From: Streptomyces turgidiscabies Car8
Lineage (GTDB): Bacteria > Actinomycetota > Actinomycetes > Streptomycetales > Streptomycetaceae
Assembly: GCF_000331005.1 (NCBI RefSeq)
Contig: NZ_AEJB01000361.1
Location: forward strand, 558,001-622,000
Direction: 5' to 3'
Length of the DNA: 64,000 bases
Below the pieces are notes generated by a model. It made no database searches. It saw nothing but the letters and a program-made list of their open reading frames with translations, and had not been told where the DNA came from. This document shows positions 60,211 to 64,000 of the stretch, piece after piece. Within the stretch, counting starts at the first letter, position 1, and each line of letters starts with the position of its first letter. Made by a program: the position numbers and the translations under genes.

Positions 60211-61925
60211 CCACCCTGCACCACCCCACGACCCCTTCGGCTGCCTTTCCACACTCCGTCTTTGGAGGTGAAGACGTGTGCGCTGCGGCCGGTCTGCCGG
60301 TCCACGGTGCGGGCCCGCATCCGCACTTCGACGACGCAGTCTGGGACTTCACCGGTGTCATCGGGCTGCCGCGGTACCTTGCACGGTACGCGCGGATCTT
60401 GTTCTTCACCGAGATCCTCAATCCCCAGTGGAGGGAACTCGCGAAGGAGTTCATCTTCGCCCGGCTCGCACCGGACCACCGCGCTGTGCGGGAACTTGCC
60501 CACGCCTACCGAACGCCGGTGCTGATAGCCACGGTGCATGGGCGGCTGACCGTGCTGACCGGCTGGCTGAACTGGCTCACCGAACAGGGCGTGGACAACC
60601 TCGGGGAGGTCACCCAGCAGCACTGCGCCGCCTACCTGGAACTTCGCAAGAAGGTACGGGACAAGCACGGCGTCGTGATCCGCGACAGCAGCCCCGGCTA
60701 CCGCATGGACGTCGTGGCGGTTGTCCAGGAGTTGGGCTACTACAAGGAATTGTTCTCAGTTGACGGCTACGTGCCGACCTTCCGTCCGTGGGGGCGACGC
60801 ACGGCGTACTCCGTCGCCGGGATGGTCCGTCGAACGGGCAACACGACACCACCGCTGAGCAACGACGTCTTCCAACCACTCGTCGCAGCGGCCCTGTACG
60901 TGGTGGAAATGCTGGCGCCGCACGTCATGGAGCTGCAGCAACAGCTGCAGGAGATGGTGCCGAACCGGCCGGGCCGCAACAACCGTGCGCGTCCGGACTG
61001 GAGGGTCGAGGTCGCGCAGGCCATCGACCGCCACATGCAGGAGGGCGATCCGTTCGATGTCGCCCTCGATCACGTCGTAGCCGAGCGGCTGGCGGACGGC
61101 TGGGATCCGGACGATCCGCTGCTACGGGTGAACTTGATCTCCCTCGCCCACGAGACCGGACGGCGCGCCTTCCACTACACGTGGCTGCCCACCCTGCGTG
61201 GCCACCTGGAGAAGGCCGTCAGGGAAGTCGGCCTGTCCAAACGCTGGGGCCGGACGGCCGCCCTGGTCGAACGTGCGGACGGGCGGGGCGGTATCCCCTG
61301 GACCTTGCCGATGAACACCACCGAGGCCCGGCTGCAGCTCTCCCGGGCCCGCACAGCCTGCCTCATCGCGCTTGCCGCACTGACTGGAATGCGGAAGAGT
61401 GAGCTGGCTGAGCTGACCCACGACTGCCGCCTGCCTCCCGAACAGCTCGGCGAGGGCCGCGTCCGCTACCGCCTGAAGGGCAAGGTCATCAAGGGCCGGA
61501 AGTTGGGTGGTGAACACGATCAGTGGGTGACCATCAAGCAGGCGTACGACACCGCCGGCGTAGCCGCCTCGCTCGCTGACCTGGTGAAAAGCGACGGTCA
61601 CCTGTTCAAGTCGCTCTCCTTCTTCACCCCGTACGAATGGTTCCTGACCTGGGTCAATGGCCCAGAGGGCCGTCGACTTGGGCTGGCACCGATCCCCGAG
61701 GTGCCGGTCAGTCTGCGGATGCTACGGAGAACCCTCGCGGTGGAAATGGCGCACCGGCCCGGTGGTCTGCTGGCCGCCAAGATCCATCTCAAGCACATTT
61801 CCGTGGTCACCACCGAGGGCTATGCGGACCCTCGGGAATTGCATCAGACGGGCGAGAAGTCGCAGGTCGCCTGCTCACGGAGAGAGCCTGACGGACTCCG
61901 ACACTACTACGACCTGACGTCCTGA
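60207..61925 (+). CDS. Tyrosine recombinase 3 of trio
   Basis: 572 residues. Arg box AALTGMRKSELAELTH, then SLRMLRRTLAVEM in which the His of His-x-x-Arg reads Leu, then LKHISVVTTEGYADPRE with His and the Tyr nucleophile. One catalytic position is thus altered. It closes the element. Confidence 0.78.
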   Translation: MTTLHHPTTPSAAFPHSVFGGEDVCAAAGLPVHGAGPHPHFDDAVWDFTGVIGLPRYLARYARILFFTEILNPQWRELAKEFIFARLAPDHRAVRELAHAYRTPVLIATVHGRLTVLTGWLNWLTEQGVDNLGEVTQQHCAAYLELRKKVRDKHGVVIRDSSPGYRMDVVAVVQELGYYKELFSVDGYVPTFRPWGRRTAYSVAGMVRRTGNTTPPLSNDVFQPLVAAALYVVEMLAPHVMELQQQLQEMVPNRPGRNNRARPDWRVEVAQAIDRHMQEGDPFDVALDHVVAERLADGWDPDDPLLRVNLISLAHETGRRAFHYTWLPTLRGHLEKAVREVGLSKRWGRTAALVERADGRGGIPWTLPMNTTEARLQLSRARTACLIALAALTGMRKSELAELTHDCRLPPEQLGEGRVRYRLKGKVIKGRKLGGEHDQWVTIKQAYDTAGVAASLADLVKSDGHLFKSLSFFTPYEWFLTWVNGPEGRRLGLAPIPEVPVSLRMLRRTLAVEMAHRPGGLLAAKIHLKHISVVTTEGYADPRELHQTGEKSQVACSRREPDGLRHYYDLTS

Positions 61926-61948
61926 CCAGGCATGTTGCCAACATTATC
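61925..61948 (-). repeat. Right terminal inverted repeat of RIT-like element
   Basis: Read on the minus strand it begins GATAATGTTG and ends TGCCTGGT. It overlaps the last base of the third recombinase stop codon. Confidence 0.5.
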
Positions 61949-61969
61949 CCGTCTAATGCATGATCTGCC

Positions 61970-61991
61970 CTCCAGAAGGGATGGTCTGGAG
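61970..61991. promoter_or_regulatory. Inverted repeat at the integrase start
   Basis: CTCCAGA (61970-61976) and TCTGGAG (61985-61991) with an 8-nt spacer end exactly at the GTG start. Could be an operator for the HTH protein at 63109 or an RNA hairpin that hides the start. Confidence 0.4.
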
Positions 61992-63094
61992 TGGTGCATC
62001 AGCAGAAGGTGGCCCTCGCTGGGTCGGCTCGCATGGAGCTTGTCTCCGGTGTGGTCCAGCTGCGTCCGGAGGACGCGATGTTCGACGCGATGCTGCGGGG
62101 CTGGCGGGCTCAGCAGAAGTCGCGGGGGCTGAAGGACGAGACGATCGACCCGAGGGAACGGCTGATCCGCCGGTTCCTCGATTTCGCGAACGAGTACCCG
62201 TGGCAGTGGACGCCGGCCCACATGGACGAGTGGTCGGCCTCGCTGACGAGCGAGAAGCACCTGGCGCCCTCCACGATCCGCAGCTACCAGGGCACGGTTC
62301 GGCTGTTCACCGAGCTCCTCATCGACGCCCGCTACGGCTGGGGCCCGGCCTGCGAAGAAGCCTTCGGCGCTTATCCGGTGGCCATCGCTCACGAGTGGAA
62401 CACCCTCCCTCACCTGCAGGATTACGAGGGCGATCCGGAAGCGAGGCCGTTCACCCGCGAAGAACTGCAGCGGTTCCTCGACTACGCCGACGACCAGGTC
62501 GCACGCGCCGTGAAGTCCAAACGCAAGGGAGCCCTCGCCGCCTACCGCGACGCCACTCTCTTCAAGGTCATCTACGGCTGGGGCCTCCGCCGGACCGAGA
62601 CGTCGAAGCTGGACGTGGTCGACTTCGGGCGGAACCCGAAGGCTCGCCAGTTCGGCCGGTACGGCACGCTCAACGTCCGTTACGGCAAGGCGAAGAAGGG
62701 CCAGCCGCCACGGCGTCGGAACGTGCTGTCGGTGATGGACTGGGCCGTCGAGGCGGTCGCGGACTACGTCGAGAACGTCCGGCCGCGCTTCGGGTTCCCC
62801 GACCACCCGGCTCTCTGGATCACCGAACGCGGCGGACGCCTCCAGCCCGGCTCCATCAACGACCGGTTCGAGGCATACCGCGACGCCCTAAAACTCCCAA
62901 AAGATCTAGTTCCGCACTCAATCCGTCATTCATACGTCACGCATTTGACCGAAGACGGAGTAGATAGGCGATTTATCCAGCAGCAAGTCGGTCACGAGTG
63001 CGACAGCTCCACGGCCATCTACACGCACGTCAGCGACGACTTCATGAACACTGCCCTGAGCAAGGCCCTGGCGCCGGCGTTCGCCGGCGCCTGA
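61991..63094 (+). CDS. Site-specific tyrosine integrase
   Basis: 367 residues from GTG 61991. SAM-like N-terminal domain (about 40-125), then catalytic residues: Arg in YGWGLRRTETSKL, His-x-x-Arg in PHSIRHSYVTHL, His in VGHECDSS and Tyr in AIYTHVS. Complete. The catalytic region is coded by an AT-rich patch (62888-62987). It is followed by a small HTH gene and a zinc-ribbon gene, a recurrent three-gene module. Confidence 0.82.
   Translation: MVHQQKVALAGSARMELVSGVVQLRPEDAMFDAMLRGWRAQQKSRGLKDETIDPRERLIRRFLDFANEYPWQWTPAHMDEWSASLTSEKHLAPSTIRSYQGTVRLFTELLIDARYGWGPACEEAFGAYPVAIAHEWNTLPHLQDYEGDPEARPFTREELQRFLDYADDQVARAVKSKRKGALAAYRDATLFKVIYGWGLRRTETSKLDVVDFGRNPKARQFGRYGTLNVRYGKAKKGQPPRRRNVLSVMDWAVEAVADYVENVRPRFGFPDHPALWITERGGRLQPGSINDRFEAYRDALKLPKDLVPHSIRHSYVTHLTEDGVDRRFIQQQVGHECDSSTAIYTHVSDDFMNTALSKALAPAFAGA
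62888..62987 (+). other. AT-rich patch with atypical codons inside the integrase
   Basis: Over these 100 nt I count 45 G/C by hand, against well above 65% on both sides. Rare Streptomyces codons cluster here (CTA, AAA, TCA, GTA, TTT, AGG). The amino-acid sequence is normal for the family, including His-x-x-Arg. The patch may mark a recombination site, a gene-conversion tract or selection on the DNA itself. Confidence 0.75.
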
Positions 63095-63108
63095 CGAGGA
63101 AGGACCCG

Positions 63109-63456
63109 ATGATGGCCGCCAAGCTCGACTACCACTGGCACCTGCGCAAGGTCATGGCGGACCGCGGGATGTTCTCCACCACCGACCTCATCCCGCCGCT
63201 GAAGGAACGCGGCATCAGCCTGTCGTCGAGCCAGGTCTACCGGCTCGTCGTTGAGCGGCCCGAACGCCTCAGCCTGAAGATCCTCATGGCTCTGCTCGAC
63301 ATCCTCGACTGCACCATGGACGACCTCATCGAGCCCATCGCCGTGGCCGGCTCCGCGAAGAAGCCGAAGAAGGCCGCCGCAGGCGGGACTTCGGTCTCCG
63401 AAGGAGTCGGCGACCTGCGCCCCCGGCGGGCCCGCATCAGCGGAGTCGACCGGTGA
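63109..63456 (+). CDS. Small XRE-like HTH protein
   Basis: 115 residues from ATG 63109 (GAGGAAGGA upstream). HTH-like WHLRKVMADRGMFSTTDLIP and SSSQVYRLVVERPERLSLKI, then MALLDILDCTMDDLIEP, as in small XRE/Cro proteins. The C-terminal third is basic and disordered. Likely regulator of the integrase module. Confidence 0.78.
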   Translation: MMAAKLDYHWHLRKVMADRGMFSTTDLIPPLKERGISLSSSQVYRLVVERPERLSLKILMALLDILDCTMDDLIEPIAVAGSAKKPKKAAAGGTSVSEGVGDLRPRRARISGVDR

Positions 63457-64000
63457 CAGGTCTCGCCGGGGAAGTCCTCGCGGATCCGGTCGGCCTGGTC
63501 GTGCGGCTGATCGGGAACGTCGAAAAGCACCTGCCCGCCGAGCGCGTCCGCGACATCGTCCTCACGGTCGTACGCGCCCGAGCCGGCCGCCGCAGCCTCG
63601 CCCAGGCCCTGCACGACGACCCGTCACTGTTGCGGACCGGACAGCCACCGGCGCCCTACTGCGTCGCGAAACTGCTGATGGCCCTGCACGAGGCCGGCGC
63701 CCAGAACGTCGCGCTGCCCCGCTGCGGCGAGTGCGGCCGCGCATGCGGCTACGTCGGCAGCAGCAAAGGTGGGCACTGGGGCTGTTCGCGCTGCTTCGAC
63801 AAGCCCGCTGTCTGCGCGGGATGCCATGAAGAGCGACGCGTCGTCAGCAGGGACCGCCATGGCGAGCCCCGCTGCGCGAACTGCCCGGACACCGAGGGCG
63901 ATCCGCTCCAGGAACTCACCGAACTCGTCGTGAGTCTCGATCCCGCCCTCAACGACGACGTGGTCCTGGCCGCGCTCGGGCGGGCCACCGTCCGGCCCGC
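63453..64000 (+). CDS. Zinc-ribbon hypothetical protein, partial (cut by window end)
   Basis: GTG 63453 overlaps the HTH stop (GTGA). 182 codons are visible with no stop. Several cysteine pairs occur (CGECG, CSRCFDK, CAGCHEE, CANCPD) about residues 90-145, resembling zinc ribbons. It is the usual third gene of this integrase module in Streptomyces; function unknown. Confidence 0.75.
   Translation, partial: MTGLAGEVLADPVGLVVRLIGNVEKHLPAERVRDIVLTVVRARAGRRSLAQALHDDPSLLRTGQPPAPYCVAKLLMALHEAGAQNVALPRCGECGRACGYVGSSKGGHWGCSRCFDKPAVCAGCHEERRVVSRDRHGEPRCANCPDTEGDPLQELTELVVSLDPALNDDVVLAALGRATVRP

Larger units (their letters stand above)
56892..61948 (+). mobile_element. RIT-like element with three tandem tyrosine recombinases
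   Basis: Three overlapping recombinase genes in one direction are bounded by imperfect inverted repeats (56892-56914 and 61925-61948). This matches Recombinase-In-Trio elements and is related in style to Tn554. It adjoins a broken MFS gene. No clear target-site duplication was seen. Confidence 0.7.

Overview
The window reads as a Streptomyces (or very close actinomycete) chromosome. Third codon positions are almost all G or C, GTG and TTG starts are frequent, genes are packed with ATGA/GTGA/TGATG overlaps, and several families typical of the genus are present: Scr1-type XRE with DUF397, a complete conservon (cvnABCD plus a CYP157/CYP154 pair), DUF5999, DUF6302, DUF6624 and many XRE-TPR regulators. 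No rRNA or tRNA gene was seen. The region looks accessory: biosynthetic, regulatory and mobile genes dominate.

Layout. 1-2,875: a cut-off zinc-ribbon gene, a membrane-anchored Mrr-like nuclease, a decayed second copy of that nuclease, and an XRE regulator. 3,113-9,508: a small cluster of peptidoglycan-type ligases (MurC-like, MurF-like, D-Ala-D-Ala ligase-like) with a fold-type II PLP enzyme (dehydratase or racemase), a C39-like cysteine peptidase and a GNAT. 9,768-20,829: Scr1/DUF397, related regulators, asparaginase, a PPC-domain protein, a 2H phosphoesterase, an aldo/keto reductase, an RsbW-type ATPase, a long inverted repeat, and a string of very small coupled genes. 21,001-28,473: GH15 glycosidase followed by a conservon whose first P450 lacks the ExxR motif. 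28,579-37,555: a tightly coupled 13-gene run containing four consecutive endonuclease/exonuclease/phosphatase (EEP) paralogues.

37,638-50,575 is the most interesting region. It looks like a biosynthetic locus for a ribosomally made, post-translationally modified peptide. The candidate precursor (46,826-47,104) has only a 15-residue N-terminus followed by seven tandem 11-residue units built on G-M-R-P-D. Around it are enzymes suited to arginine or its guanidine group: a PRMT-like methyltransferase, a DDAH-like hydrolase, an amidinotransferase, a haem-oxygenase-like diiron oxidase, a cupin/JmjC protein, a membrane desaturase-type oxygenase, a GFA protein, a nitroreductase, a TauD-type oxygenase, a stand-alone class II aminoacyl-tRNA synthetase core, and an AlkC-type DNA alkylation repair protein. 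I infer that arginine in each repeat is methylated and oxidised, perhaps to a reactive nitrogen product, with AlkC as self-protection. None of this is proven by sequence alone.

50,860-56,890: a possible 41-residue peptide, an ABC exporter, a triple-Nudix protein, a HIT protein, an APH-type kinase and an MFS transporter that stops about halfway. 56,892-61,948: a three-recombinase (RIT-like) mobile element with imperfect terminal inverted repeats, lying directly at the end of the broken MFS gene. 61,991-64,000: a second integrase module (integrase, small HTH protein, zinc-ribbon protein cut by the window edge), with a striking AT-rich patch across the integrase catalytic motif.
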